64,000 nucleotides of DNA, taken from the NCBI GenBank assembly GCA_963843465.1, contig CAWJKP010000003.1, forward strand, positions 1,054,001 to 1,118,000, read 5' to 3'. Positions 51,130 to 61,569 of the stretch are shown here, piece by piece. Position numbers and translations under genes: made by a program. The notes beneath the pieces are model-generated. The model had not been told where the DNA came from, ran no database searches, and was given only the letters and a program-made list of their open reading frames with translations. Every line of letters starts with the position of its first letter. Within the stretch, counting starts at the first letter, position 1. The stretch is from CAWJKP01 sp963843465 (lineage in GTDB: Bacteria; Planctomycetota; Planctomycetia; Pirellulales; Thermoguttaceae).

Positions 51130-52599
51130 TCAGCCGAACAGCGCCGTGATCGGCTCGCCTTTGACCATCTCGCGCGGCTGCTTGAGAAGGTTGTAGACGA
51201 GCGTGTGCGGGTCGAGGCCGACCGCGTGGTAGATCGTCGCCAAGAGATCGGTAGGATGGACCGGGTTCTCCACCGGGGCCGAGGCGGTGGCGTCGGACTT
51301 GCCGTAGACGTAGCCCCGGCGGATGCCGGCCCCGGCAATCACGGCCGTGAAACAGTAGGGCCAGTGGTCGCGGCCGTCGGCGCCGTTGCCGTTGCCGGAA
51401 GTGCTCAGACCGCGCTGCGGAGCGCGGCCGAACTCGCCCACGGCCACCACCAGCGTCTCGGCCAATAGACCCCGTTGGTCAAGGTCCTCGATGAGCGTGG
51501 CCAAGGCCGGGTCGAGCATCGGGGCGGCCTGCCGCTTGATGCGGTCCGGCAACCCGCTGTGCATGTCCCAGGAGTGGTTGTCCGAGTTGGCCACCTTGGG
51601 CCAGTTGACTTCCACCACGCGGGTCCCCGCCTCCACCAGCCGCCGGGCCAAGAGCAGGCTCTGGCCGAACGTCGTGCGGCCGTACTTGTCCCGCAGGCCG
51701 CCGGACTCTTTGGACAGGTCCAGCGCGATCCTGGCCCGCTGCGAGAGGATCAGTCCCAAGGCCTGGCCATAATACTGGTTCAGATCGTACTTGGCGATCG
51801 CCTTGTCCAACTCCGGCATGCCGGCGTCGATCACCTCGCGGAGTTTCGCGCGGCGCTCCAGGCGGAACGAGGCGACCTCGGGCCGGAGCATCAGGTCGTC
51901 GACCTTGACGCGGTCCATCTTGGCGTTGTCCATGTCGTCGCCAGGCGGATAGAGGAAGTAGGGATCGTAGGCCCGGCCGAGGAACCCGGCCATGCCCGCC
52001 TTGCCCACGACCCCGCTCTCCTGCAACGGCCGGGGCATCTCGACAAAGGGAAGCATGGGCGTTTGCGGCGGCTTCAGCCGCACGATGTTGCTGCCGAAAT
52101 TGGGGAAATCCTTGGGCGTCGGCGGCTCGAGCTGTCCCGACGGGCTGACTTTGTCCGCCGTATAGCCGGTGAGCATCTGGTAGATGGCCGCGGTATGGTT
52201 GAACAGCCCCACCGGCGAGTAACTCATCGAGCGGATCAACGTCAGTTTGTCGGTCACCTGGGCCAGCCGCGGCAAGAGCTCGGTGACCTCCATCCCTGGG
52301 ACCTTGGTCGGGATCATCTGAAAGGGGCTGCGGACGTTCTCCGGGCAGTTGGGCTTAGGGTCCCAAAGGTCGAGGTGGCTTGGCCCTCCCTGGAGAAAAA
52401 TGAGAATGACGCTCTTGGCCTTACCCCAGCCTTGCCCCCCACCCGTGGAGGCTTCGGCAGCCGAGCACTGGTTGCCCTCTTGGGCCAGCAGGTCGGCCAG
52501 GCTGAGCCCAAGCAGGGTCGAGCCGCCGATGCGGAGCAACTCCCGCCGGGTTATCCCGTCGCACGTGTCCTTCCCGCGACTTCCAGGAATCACGAGCAT
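51130..52599 (-). CDS. DUF1501 exported protein (sulfatase/phosphatase-like fold)
   Basis: 489 residues, full length. N-terminal ITRRELLRIGGSTLLGLSLA is a twin-arginine-like signal (R-R-E-L-L-R) followed by a weak hydrophobic core. The family hallmarks follow: SVILIFLQGGPSHLDLWDPK, TLIRSMSYSPVGLFNHTAA, FGSNIVRL, DKYGRTTFGQSLLLARRLVEAG, NSDNHSWDMHSGL, ETLVVAVGEFGRAPQ, GRDHWPYCFTAVIAGAGIR, HPTDLLATIYHAVGLDP. The D-x-H-x-W and G-R-D-H-W segments fit an alkaline-phosphatase superfamily metal site. Usually paired with a DUF1549/DUF1553 (planctomycete cytochrome) gene; none is present here. Confidence 0.9.
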   Translation of the reverse strand: MLVIPGSRGKDTCDGITRRELLRIGGSTLLGLSLADLLAQEGNQCSAAEASTGGGQGWGKAKSVILIFLQGGPSHLDLWDPKPNCPENVRSPFQMIPTKVPGMEVTELLPRLAQVTDKLTLIRSMSYSPVGLFNHTAAIYQMLTGYTADKVSPSGQLEPPTPKDFPNFGSNIVRLKPPQTPMLPFVEMPRPLQESGVVGKAGMAGFLGRAYDPYFLYPPGDDMDNAKMDRVKVDDLMLRPEVASFRLERRAKLREVIDAGMPELDKAIAKYDLNQYYGQALGLILSQRARIALDLSKESGGLRDKYGRTTFGQSLLLARRLVEAGTRVVEVNWPKVANSDNHSWDMHSGLPDRIKRQAAPMLDPALATLIEDLDQRGLLAETLVVAVGEFGRAPQRGLSTSGNGNGADGRDHWPYCFTAVIAGAGIRRGYVYGKSDATASAPVENPVHPTDLLATIYHAVGLDPHTLVYNLLKQPREMVKGEPITALFG

Positions 52600-52876
52600 C
52601 GCCTAGTCCTCCATCTGAGTCAGGGATCGTCCATGAATTGTTCGCAGCCCCCCCGGGGCGAGTCAACCGGCCTGCCGAGATCTCGGTTCTGAAAGCATGC
52701 TTGGTGCCGGTCGTATCGGCCCCCATGTCGGCAAAGCGAAGAATTTTCTCCTTGCCAAGCGCGCCGTTGCCATTTTGCGTGCTATGCTTTCTCAGATAGC
52801 ATGTTGCTAGCTAGCCGTACTGGCCCTTACGTCCCGCCAGGTACGGCTTTTTTATTTCCCCCAGTTGGTCGCTCGT

Positions 52877-52937
52877 TGCTTGTGGTGCAGGCGTCCCGCC
52901 TGCACTCTTGGGGCAGGCGGGACGCCTGCGCCACAAT
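52877..52937. repeat. GCAGGCGTC inverted repeat (family G), copy 2
   Basis: TTGTGGTGCAGGCGTCCCGC and GGCAGGCGGGACGCCTGCGC..CACAA, nearly perfect hairpin upstream of the PhyH gene. The rest of the 52,600-53,008 gap shows nothing. Confidence 0.85.
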
Positions 52938-53008
52938 GAACCTACACTACCCGCCCGGCTCCGCGTACCATTCCTCGCTCCTACAGAACTGCACGCGAGG
53001 AACCGACC

Positions 53009-53894
53009 ATGCACGCCGAACTACCGCCGGACAATACCCGTCCCTTGACCGACGCCCAGGTCGGACAGTACCACTGTGAGGGGTTCTCGATCATCCCCGG
53101 CCTGTTGGATGCCGAGGAGACGGATCTGCTGATCACTACGGCCAAGGCCGACAAGGCCCTCCTCGACCATGCCTATGGCACCAGGGACGCCACGGGCCGT
53201 GAGAGCCGGCTTCTCGCTCTGGAATGATCCCGGCGACGATCTGTTCGGCATCGTCTCCCGCTCGCGGCGGATCGTCGACGCCATGGAGCAACTCCTGGGC
53301 GGCGAGGTCTATCACTACCACTCCAAGCTGATGCTCAAGGAGCCCCGCATAGGTGGGGCTTGGGAATGGCACCAGGATTACGGCTATTGGTACCAAAACG
53401 GCTGCCTTTTCCCCTACATGGCAAGCTGCCTGATCGCTCTGGACGCCGCCACCCGAGCCAACGGCTGCCTCCAAGTGCTGCCGGGCTCGCACCACATGGG
53501 CCGCGTCGAGCACGGCCGCTTCGGGCAGCAGACCGGCGCCGACCCCGAGCGGGTCCAGGCGGCGCTCGCACGGTTCAACCGCGTCTACTGCGAAGTCGAA
53601 CCCGGCACAGCGGTCTTCTTCCACTGCAACCTGCTGCACGCCTCCGATGCCAACAACAGCCGCCATCCACGCTGGTCGCTGATCTGCTGCTACAACGCCG
53701 CTCGCAACGATCCCTACAAAGAGTCCCACCACCCGCGCTACACGCCGCTGGCCAAGGTTCCCGACTCGATGATCAAGCAGGTCGGGGCCAAGACCAGCTC
53801 GCCGGACAAGGCATTCCTCGATCCGAAACGCGACAAGACCCTCGGCGTGGGCAAAGATGCCGCCGATGCCCCTCTCACTCCGAAAGAGGGTTAG
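53009..53894 (+). CDS. Phytanoyl-CoA dioxygenase (PhyH) family protein, frameshifted
   Basis: ATG 53009 preceded by GAGGAA. About 295 residues in two frames: QYHCEGFSIIPGLLDAEETD (PhyH start), then the frame is lost after RDATGRES and resumes GFSLWNDPGDDLFGIVSRSR, so an indel lies near 53,205. Fe(II) ligands are visible: WEWHQDYGYWYQNG (His and Asp of H-x-D), and NLLHASDANNSRHPRWSLI (distal His and the 2-oxoglutarate-binding Arg). A 2-oxoglutarate- and iron-dependent oxygenase of unknown substrate. No biosynthetic neighbours. Confidence 0.85.
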
Positions 53895-54217
53895 GATAAG
53901 GGCGCACCGAGACCGGCACGTCCATCGTGCATTCCCCTCACCCCGACCTCTTCGGGATGGATATTTTGTCCCTTGGGGGGGCATATGACGGTTTTCACCC
54001 GTACATCCTGTAGAACCCGCACTTTCACCCTAATTTTCGCATCCGTTATATCCGATAAAGTCAACCAGGGAATGTACCGACCCAGCGGGACGGTCTGTAC
54101 TGGCCCCGTAAAGGTCGCTATCGGACAATCCTGCGCATTTGCCCGAGACTACCAAAACGCCGGTAATTGAACCGGCTGATCCTGGGTGGAAAGGTGGCGA
54201 GGTTGAAGGCGCCCCCG
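53895..54217. other. Spacer with a CTC-rich repeat remnant
   Basis: 53,930-53,965 is a half family D element (CCCCTCACCCCGACCTCTTC). A possible promoter for the secretin gene should lie between 54,000 and 54,200; TTTCACC..TTATATC and GATAAAGTCA are AT-rich, but I cannot name a promoter. Confidence 0.4.
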
Positions 54218-55982
54218 ATGGACCGAACGACGAACCTCAGAAGGTGCTCGGCTGGCACTTGCTCAAGAGCAAGGCGCCGACTCGTCGGTCTGGGCTTCTT
54301 ATTGACCGCCTTCGGCTTCTGCCTCGCCGGGGCAGCACGGCCCGTCGTGGCTCAGGTAGTTGGCGCCCCTCCTCCGCAGGTGTGGGGACCGGCTGCCAAG
54401 CCATCGGCGGAGGCCCAGCACAAGGCCCAGGAACTGATCGGGGAATTGATCGGCACCGACCTGACCTTGGACCTCGACCCACGCCGCTCGAAGATCCTCA
54501 GGGCTAAGAAGCCCGTCTCGCGGGTCTCGATCACCAATCCCGAGGTGCTCGAGGTCACGCAGTTCAGCCCCACCGAGTTCGAGTTGATCGGCACCCGCAT
54601 CGGCCAGACCAACCTCACGTTCTGGTTTGCCGGGGCCGGCGGGCAAGGCGAAGGGGAGATGCTGCGGTACCTGGTCCGGGTCTATCCCAACCTGGGCAGC
54701 GAGGAGCAGCAAAAGATCGAATACGGCGAGTTGGAGCGGAGGATCAACGAGTTGTTCCCCAACAGCGCCGTGCAGTTGATCCCGGTTGCCGACAAGCTCA
54801 TCGTCCGCGGCGAGGCCCACGACTCCCGCGAGGCGGGCGAGATCATGGCCATCCTCCGCGGCGAACGCGGGGAACTCAAAGCGGCGGGAGCCGCCAATCC
54901 GCAGGGAGCCGCGGCAGCCACGCCGGCCGCAGGAGGCGTCCTGGCCGCAGGAGGCGTCAATCCGGAAGGAGGCGTCAATGCGGAAGGAGGCGGGCCGCCG
55001 ATCGAGGAAGGGACGGCCGTGACGCTCTTCCCCGGCAGGCGGGCGCGGCCTCCCACCACGCTCATCAATATGCTCGACATCCCCGGCGAGAGACAGGTGA
55101 TGCTCAAGGTCCGCGTCGCCGAGTTGAGCCGCTCGGCGCTGCGCAGCATCGGCTCGCAGATGAAGCTCAATTTCGGCGATTTCTCCCTGAACTCGAACTT
55201 CGGCCTGGGCGGGGCGTTCAACGCCGTGCTGAGCACCAAGGACGTGATGTTGACCATCGACGCCATCGCCACCAACTCTTACGGCAAGATCCTCGCCGAA
55301 CCGAACCTGGTGACCCTCAGCGGGAGCCCCGCCTCCTTCATCGCCGGCGGCGAGTTCGCCGTGCCGACCGCGGTGGGGGTGAACGGGATCGGCGCGGTGA
55401 GCACCAATTTCCAGGGATTCGGCGCAGTTGCAATTCACCCCCACGGTCCTCGACAAAGACCGCATCCGGCTGCAAGTGGCGCCGACCTTCAGCTCCCTCA
55501 ATACGGCCAACACCGTCAACGGCATCCCGGGCCTGAATACCCGCGCGGTGGTCACCACGGTGGAGCTCCACGAAGGCCAGTGGCTGGCCATCGCCGGCTT
55601 GATCCAGGACCAGCAGACGGGGTCCAAGTCGGGCGTGCCCTGGCTGGACGAGATCCCCTACCTCGACTTTTTCTTCAGCAACCGTAGCGTCACCCGCGAC
55701 GAGACGGAGCTGCTGGTGCTGGTCAGTCCGGAGTTGGTCCACCCGCTGGAGCCCGAGGAGGCGCCCTTGGTCTTGCCGGGGATGGAGGTGACCGAGCCGG
55801 GAAATTGGGCCGAGCTCATCGTCGGCGACTACGAAGGGCGACTGGGCTGTGAGCACCGCAGCACCACCGCGCCTATCGACCTGCAACACCTCCGCGAGGC
55901 GCGGATCGACGCCAGGCAGGAGGCCCGCTACCAGCGATCGGAGGACCGCTACCTCGAGGGCCCCCACGGATTCTCCCAATGA
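54218..55982 (+). CDS. Secretin, CpaC/RcpA-like (Tad/Flp pilus), frameshifted
   Basis: ATG 54218 (AAGG 8 bases before). About 585 residues: a signal peptide (VGLGFLLTAFGFCLAGAARP), then the pilus-secretin N-terminal domain (RSKILRAKKPVSRVSITNPE, EVTQFSPTEFELIGTRIGQT), a BON-type segment (VQLIPVADKLIVRGEAHDSR), an Ala/Gly insert and the secretin domain (ERQVMLKVRVAELSRSALRS, ILAEPNLVTLSGSPASFIAGG). The first frame fails after FGAVAIHPH and the other reads LQFTPTVLDKDRIRLQVAPT, so an indel lies near 55,422. Ends with WLAIAGLIQDQQ and the conserved P-x-L-x-x-x-F-F-S-N. Outer-membrane channel. Only this and two lipoproteins of a Tad locus are in the window. Confidence 0.85.
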
Positions 55983-56668
55983 GGAAACTGAATCGAGCTT
56001 TCGCCATGCTGTCACCGATGAATCTGCTCCGCAGTTGCGCGATCGCGGCCGCGGCGCTGGGCATGGCGGGTTGCCAGCAAGACGGCCTCCAGGGCGGCCG
56101 GCAGCCGATAGTGCAGCCCTTGGGGGCCATGAGCGATTGCGTTTGGGCCCACCAGGAGGCCAATGCGGAGCGGTCCAAGTTCGTGGTCTACGAGAACGAG
56201 TTCGGCGTGGACTCGGAGATCCTCAACACGGCGGGCGAAGACCACGTCCGCCAGATCGCGGCGCGGCTGGCTTCCGGCCAGGACGCCCAGGTGTTGGTGG
56301 AGCGGAGCATGAGCTCCGCCCGAGCGGACACCACGTACCACTACCGCGTCCACCCCAATCCCGCGCTGGACCTGCGGCGGCGCGAGATCGTGGTCGGTTC
56401 GCTGACGGCGCTGGGAATCTGCGATGCCGAGGCGCGGGTGATCGTGGCGCCCTCGCTGGCCCCGAAGTATCGTTACGGAGAATCGCCGACGAATGAACCC
56501 CGCACAGCGCCCAATGCCGGCTACGGCGGGTTTTCCTTCGGTGCCGGCTACGGTGGCGGCTACGGCGGCGGCTACGGCGGTGGCTACGGCGGCGGCGGCT
56601 ATGGCGGCTACGGCGGCTATGGCGGCTACGGCGGTTACGGCGGCTATGGCGGCGGTTACGGTTTTTGA
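55979..56668 (+). CDS. Gly/Tyr-rich lipoprotein in secretin operon (CpaD-position)
   Basis: Overlaps the secretin stop by four bases (ATGA). About 229 residues; a shorter start at 56,006 (MLSPMNLLRS) is possible. Lipobox ALGMAGC directs lipid attachment. Middle region FGVDSEILNTAGEDHVRQIA, ..AQVLVERSMSS.., VVGSLTALGICDAEARVIVAP resembles a small OmpA/BON-like fold that sums positions, as in CpaD-type lipoproteins. The last ~50 residues are GYGG tandem repeats. Translational coupling suggests that it works with the secretin. Confidence 0.7.
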   Translation: MRKLNRAFAMLSPMNLLRSCAIAAAALGMAGCQQDGLQGGRQPIVQPLGAMSDCVWAHQEANAERSKFVVYENEFGVDSEILNTAGEDHVRQIAARLASGQDAQVLVERSMSSARADTTYHYRVHPNPALDLRRREIVVGSLTALGICDAEARVIVAPSLAPKYRYGESPTNEPRTAPNAGYGGFSFGAGYGGGYGGGYGGGYGGGGYGGYGGYGGYGGYGGYGGGYGF

Positions 56669-56848
56669 CAGCGATCAGCGATCAGCGATCAGCTTTTTCG
56701 ATCGCACGCATTTTCTTACAGCAGGTTGTGACCAATACCAAGCCAGCCCCTTTGATCTTGGCTGACCGCTGAAAGCTGATAGCTGACCGCTTTGAATCGG
56801 ATTTTGAGCCTTTGCAAACACCCTTTCAGGTCAGCGGCAGGAAACGCG
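56669..56848. repeat. AGCGATC tandem and inverted short repeats
   Basis: GCGATCAGCGATCAGCGATC in tandem at 56671-56692 and an inverted partner GACCGCTGAAAGCTGATAGC at 56763-56787. Confidence 0.65.
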
Positions 56849-57907
56849 ATGATGGATTTCCGCTTCCGTGCGTGCGTGGCGTGGGCCCTGGCGGCACTGC
56901 TTCTGGCGGCGGGCTGTTCCCAGAACCGCTGGTTCCTGGCGAAGTCCGAAGACCCCAGCCCAAGCGGCTCGGCCGATCCTCCGCGCGATGCCGGGGCGTC
57001 TGCGGCGGAGAAGTCCGGCGGTGCGGCCGATCTGAAGAATCCTTTGACCATGGCGCGACTCTGCGGCAGCCACGGCCAGACCGCCGAGGCCAAACGCCTG
57101 TACGAGGAGGTGATCCAACGCCATCCCAAGGACCCGGCCGGCTATCATGGCCTGGCGTTGTTGTACGCCAAGCAAGGGCAGTTCAAGGAGGCCGAGCCCT
57201 GTTTCACGCGTGCCCTGGCCCTGGCCCCCGACCGGGCGGATCTTTTAGGCGACATGGGGTATTTCTGCTACCTGTGCAGCCGCAGCCAGGAGGCCGAGCG
57301 CTACCTGCGGCGGGCGTTGGAGCTGGAACCGAATGAGGCGACGTATGGCAACAACCTGGCCCTGGTCCTCGGCGAGCAGGGGCGCGACAAGGAGAGTTTG
57401 GACCTCTTTCGGCGATTCGGCACGGAAGAACAGGCCTACACCAACATGGCCTTCGTCTACGCGCAGCGGGGCGATTACGCGAAGGCCCTGGAGACGTACG
57501 ACCGCGTGCTGACGGCGGACCCGAAGGACCGCACGGCGGCCATAGCCATGCTTCAGCTCTCGAGACTGCAAGACCAGCGGCAGCGGGCGGGCCCGCAGAT
57601 CGCCGGCCAGTCTTCGCAGCCGCTTGAGGTTCCGAACCCGGCTGCAGCGGAGCCGGCGACACCTGCGGCGGACCAGGCGATTACGCGGGCGCCGCCGCCG
57701 GAACTTCCTCCGGCCGCTGAGGCTTGCACGCCGGTCAGCGCCGAGGTCGACCTGGCCGGCGAGGAAACGTCCCCCGCGGCGAAGTGCGTTGGCCCGAGGG
57801 CGCACTGGACATTGACCGATCTCCCGCGGTGGTCCAGTAGGCGTTGGCAGTTAGTGGCCAGTGATCAGTGGCTAGCGGTCAGAAGAGCGATGAGGGATAA
57901 GAGATAA
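56849..57907 (+). CDS. TPR lipoprotein (TadD-like position)
   Basis: ATG at 56849 after AGGAAA. About 352 residues. ALAALLLAAGC is a lipobox. TPR units follow: CGSHGQTAEAKRLYEEVIQR, YHGLALLYAKQGQFKEAEPC, LGDMGYFCYLCSRSQEAERY, NNLALVLGEQGRDKESLDLF, AYTNMAFVYAQRGDYAKALE. After ~250 residues a Pro/Ala tail ends in repeat-derived sequence (RRWQLVASDQWLAVR), so the true stop may have been lost to repeat insertion. With the secretin and lipoprotein it makes a three-gene Tad-type outer-membrane set. Confidence 0.75.
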   Translation: MMDFRFRACVAWALAALLLAAGCSQNRWFLAKSEDPSPSGSADPPRDAGASAAEKSGGAADLKNPLTMARLCGSHGQTAEAKRLYEEVIQRHPKDPAGYHGLALLYAKQGQFKEAEPCFTRALALAPDRADLLGDMGYFCYLCSRSQEAERYLRRALELEPNEATYGNNLALVLGEQGRDKESLDLFRRFGTEEQAYTNMAFVYAQRGDYAKALETYDRVLTADPKDRTAAIAMLQLSRLQDQRQRAGPQIAGQSSQPLEVPNPAAAEPATPAADQAITRAPPPELPPAAEACTPVSAEVDLAGEETSPAAKCVGPRAHWTLTDLPRWSSRRWQLVASDQWLAVRRAMRDKR

Positions 57908-57968
57908 GGAATGAGAGATAAGGGGGAATCGCATCCTTCTCTCATCTCTCATCCCTTATCTCTTATCC
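57887..57968. repeat. GAGATAAGG inverted repeat
   Basis: ATGAGGGATAAGAGATAAGG and, inverted, CTCATCCCTTATCTCTTATC at 57,945-57,967, with extra copies between them. It sits between the convergent TPR and ftsK genes and may act as a bidirectional terminator. Confidence 0.6.
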
Positions 57969-58000
57969 CTTCCTTGCTGACCACTGACCAATTTCTTTCG

Positions 58001-60993
58001 TCAGGCACTCTCGGCGTGCCAGGGACGGGTCGGACCACTTGGCGATTCCTCGATCTGCGGGCCCTCGGCGTGACGATCGTCTTGGTGGTCGGCGATTTCT
58101 TCGTCCAGGTCGTTGGGTTGGGAATCGTCCTTGACGAAGAGATCCTCGTCAGACTCACGGTCCGACTGCTCCTCGTCCGAGTCGTCCCCGTTCAACTCCT
58201 CCTCGTCCGAGTCCTCGTCGTCCAGTTCCTCTTCGTCCGACTCGTCGTCGTCCGGTTCCTCCTCGTCCGAGTCCCCTTCGTCTGAGTCCTCGTCATCCAG
58301 TTCCTCATCGTCCAGTTCCTCCTGGTCCGCCTCCTCTGGGAGATTGCTCTGGTCTTGGTGGCGGAAGTCGATGCGGGATCGGGAGTCGCCGCGGGGCGAC
58401 AGCCCGGGACGAGAATCGTAGGACTCGTCGGGAGTTTCCATCTCGTCGCCGTCAAAGGGGAGATCTTCCAACTTGGCCGAGGGGCGTAGGACGGGGCGGA
58501 CCTGGGCGTTGCGCTCGGGGCCGGCGCTGACGGTTGCGGGCAGGGGGCCATCGAGGCGGTTGGGCGCGAGGGTGATCTTGTTGCTGGGACGACGCGCGGG
58601 GGTGTCCGGCGCGGCCGATGGCTCGCCGCCGCGCATCGTCTCCCAGTCGCCCAGCGAGATGAGGATTTCGCGGGCTTGCGAGCCGTTGTAGGGGCCGACC
58701 AAGCCGTCCTCGGCCATGAAGTCGATCAGCCGGGCGGCCCGGCCGTAGCCGATCCCCAGGCCGCGCTGGAGCAGCGAGACGCTGCCGCGGCCTTCCCGCA
58801 CGACCATGTCCACGGCGGCCTCGTAGAGCTCGTCGCGGTTCTTGAGCTTGGCCCCGTCGGATTCGGCCGGGTCGCCGGTCTTCAGTTGCACCAGCTCGTG
58901 GATGAACTGCGGCTCGCTGGTGGCCACGGCGCCGATCACGCGGAGCATCTCGTCGTCGCTGAGGTAGGTGCCCTGGCCGCGGATCAGGGCGCTGGTGCCG
59001 GGGCGGAGGAAGAGCAGGTCGCCGTTGCCCAAGAGCTTGTCGGCCCCCATCTCGTCCAGCACCACGCGGCTGTCGGTACGGCTGGTGACCTGGAAGCAGA
59101 TTCTGGCGGGCAAGTTGGACTTGATCAGGCCGGTGATCACGTCGACGGTCGGCTTCTGCGTGGCCAGCACGAGGTGGATGCCCACCGCCCGGCTCTTCTG
59201 TGCCAGGCGGATGATGTGGGCCTCGACCTCCTTGGCGGCGGTCATCATCAAGTCGGCCATCTCGTCGGCCACGATCACGATGTAGGGCATGGTGACGGGG
59301 ATCTGCTTGCGCTCGTCGTCGTCGGCCGGCTGGACCCGCTCCATCAGCTCGACTTCGCCCAGTTGGTTGTAGGAGCTGAGGTGCCGCACGCCCGCCCGGG
59401 CCAGAAGCGCATAGCGTTCCTCCATCTTCTCCACGGCCCAGGCCAGGATCGCCTCGGCCTTCTTCATGTCAGTGACCACGGGATGCATCAGGTGCGGGAT
59501 CTTCATGTAAGGGCTGAGTTCGACCATCTTCGGGTCGATGAGCAACATGCGGACTTCGTCGGGCCGGCGGGTCATGAGCATGGAGACGATGATCGAGTTC
59601 AGGCAGACGCTCTTGCCCGTCCCCGTGCGGCCGGCAATCAACAGGTGCGGCATGCTGGCCAGGTCGACGATCATGGGGTTGCCGGCCACGTCCTTGCCCA
59701 GAAAGACGGGGATCCGCATCGCCTGGGCCCGGCCGTTGGTCTCCTCGATCACCTCGCGGAGGCGGACCAGTTGCCGCTCGCTGTTGGGCACCTCGATGCC
59801 CAACGTGTTCTTGCCCGGGATCGGCGCCACGATCCGCACGCTGGGTACCCGCAGCGCGATCGCCAGGTCGTCGGCCAGTCCCGTGATCCGGCTCAGCCGC
59901 AGCCCGGCCTCCAACTCGACCTCGAACTGGGCGATGACCGGACCGGTCTGGATCTCCACCACGCGGACGCTGAAGCCGAAATCGGCGAAGGTCTTCTCGA
60001 GGATCTTGGCCTTCCGCCGCACGTCCTTCTCCTGCTCGTCGAAGCAGAAGGGCTCGCTTTGCAACAGCAAGTCCAGCCCGGGCAGCTCGTAGTCGGCCGG
60101 CTCGCCCTGCTTGGCGGTCTCCTCGATCTCGTGGATCAGTTCCTCGCGGTGGCTTTTGCGGTTGCGGACGCGCAGCGGGGAATCGGGCGGTTCGGCCGCC
60201 TTGGCGGACGGGACGGAAATGCCTGGCTGATCGTTCTGCTGGTCGTCCGGCGGCTCGGATGCGTCGGCGTCGTCGACGTCGTCGGTATCCTCTTCCGCCT
60301 GGCGGCCTGCGATGCGGATGGTGAGGTTTTCCTGCTGGCCATCCTCCTCGGCGCCGGCGTTGGGGCGCTGCGCGCGGCGTCACCGCGGCGGTGGGATGGG
60401 GCCGCCGCCTTGTCGGCGCGATTGCCGGTCTTGGGCACTCCTTGCCCGAGCACCCGCAAGGGGACGCCGAAAATCCAGGCGAACCATCGCACCAGCAGGT
60501 ACTCGGTGGACAGTAAGAGCCCGCCGACGATCAGGCTGGCGACGACGATATAGGCCCCCACGGCGGCGAAGTTCATCTCCAGCAGCCCGCGGCCGGCGGC
60601 GCCCAAATAGCCGCCGGGCCCGATCACCGGGCCGGGCGAGAGCCCCGGCAGGGCCATTGCCGAGAATGTCGAAATGCCCACCAGCGACAGCAGCCATCCC
60701 AGCAGCCGCAACAGCGGATCGCCCAACGGCCGCCGGGCCAGCAGCACCGCAGCCAACACGGCCAGCGAGACGACCAGGTAGTAGGCCCCCAGGCCCAACG
60801 TGCCCAGCAACACCGCGCTGGCCAGGGCCCCCGACCGCCCGCAGAGATTCATCACCTCCGCCGGCTCGGGGTAGACCAGCCGGCTGGCGGCATCCGCCGG
60901 ATGATAGCCGAGCAGGCTGGCGGCCAAGAAGATAGTCAGGGCCAGCACGCCCAGGGCGAGCAAGTCCAGCTTGAGATTACGTTCTTCGAGCAT
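58001..60993 (-). CDS. ftsK: FtsK/SpoIIIE DNA translocase with an acidic C-terminal tail, frameshifted
   Basis: About 1,000 residues. ATG at 60993. Four TM helices at the N-terminus (LLALGVLALTIFLAASLLGY and following), a linker, then the motor: VRIVAPIPGKNTLGIEVPN, Walker A LIAGRTGTGKSVCL, Walker B IVIVADEMADLMM, and LATQKPTVDVITGLIKSNLP. A winged-helix gamma domain is present (SLLQRGLGIGYGRAARLIDF). The tail (codons at about 58,120-58,340) is an extreme Glu/Asp run (EELDDEELDDEDSDE) after the gamma domain. The first frame loses sense at GDAARSAPT; the other reads AQRPNAGAEEDGQQENL, so an indel lies near 60,375 in GCGCGCGG. Chromosome segregation at division. Confidence 0.92.
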
Positions 60994-61569
60994 ACGCGTC
61001 TGGCAGGTTGACGAACAATACCGCCGCGCAAGCGCGACGAGCCGGCCTTGGGCGCGTCCATGCCCGTGGAACGTTTCCTTCCAACTGCTAACATCGTCCC
61101 GCCGCGGCTGCAAGGCTCAATGGCAAATCGCCAGCCCCCCGGGTTTACGCAGCGGGAATGCCGGACAAGAACGTTGCAAGCGCCAGGCAGGTCAGACTCC
61201 CGCCCGCAGAAACGGGAGAATCGTTATAGGCGGAAGTGGCGAGTGGCGAGTTGTAGGGTGGGACAAGGCCGCCTCGCCGGCCGCCGGCCCACTAGGATCT
61301 GTCAGAAACGTTGGGGCGACGTCGCGTGCCGCTGGTTTGATTTGGGGATTGATTCGACGGACACCAACCGATGTTGACACTCTGGGAACCACGAAATCCG
61401 CTCATGGCCTCCACGCGTGAACGCCAACATTCGGTCATATCTTACCTAAACACCGATAATTGGTTCGTGTCCCTGGAATCCTGGAATCCGGAATCCTGTG
61501 GAATCCTGCTGGAATCCTGGAATCATCGGAGATTCGCCAACGGCGCCGTCTGAATCTATTGTACCCAAC
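60994..61569. other. Spacer with one family F copy and a GGAATCC microsatellite
   Basis: 61,253-61,300 is GTAGGGTGGGACAAGGCCGC..GGCCCACTAGG (half of family F). 61,475-61,527 is an irregular tandem of TGGAATCC (six to seven times). No gene found; the ftsK promoter should lie just above 60,993. Confidence 0.6.

Noticed and set aside
53973..54170. A 65-codon frame before the secretin.
   Set aside because: Thr/Arg-rich, no homology pattern, starts within repeat-derived DNA; more likely the 5' region of the secretin operon.
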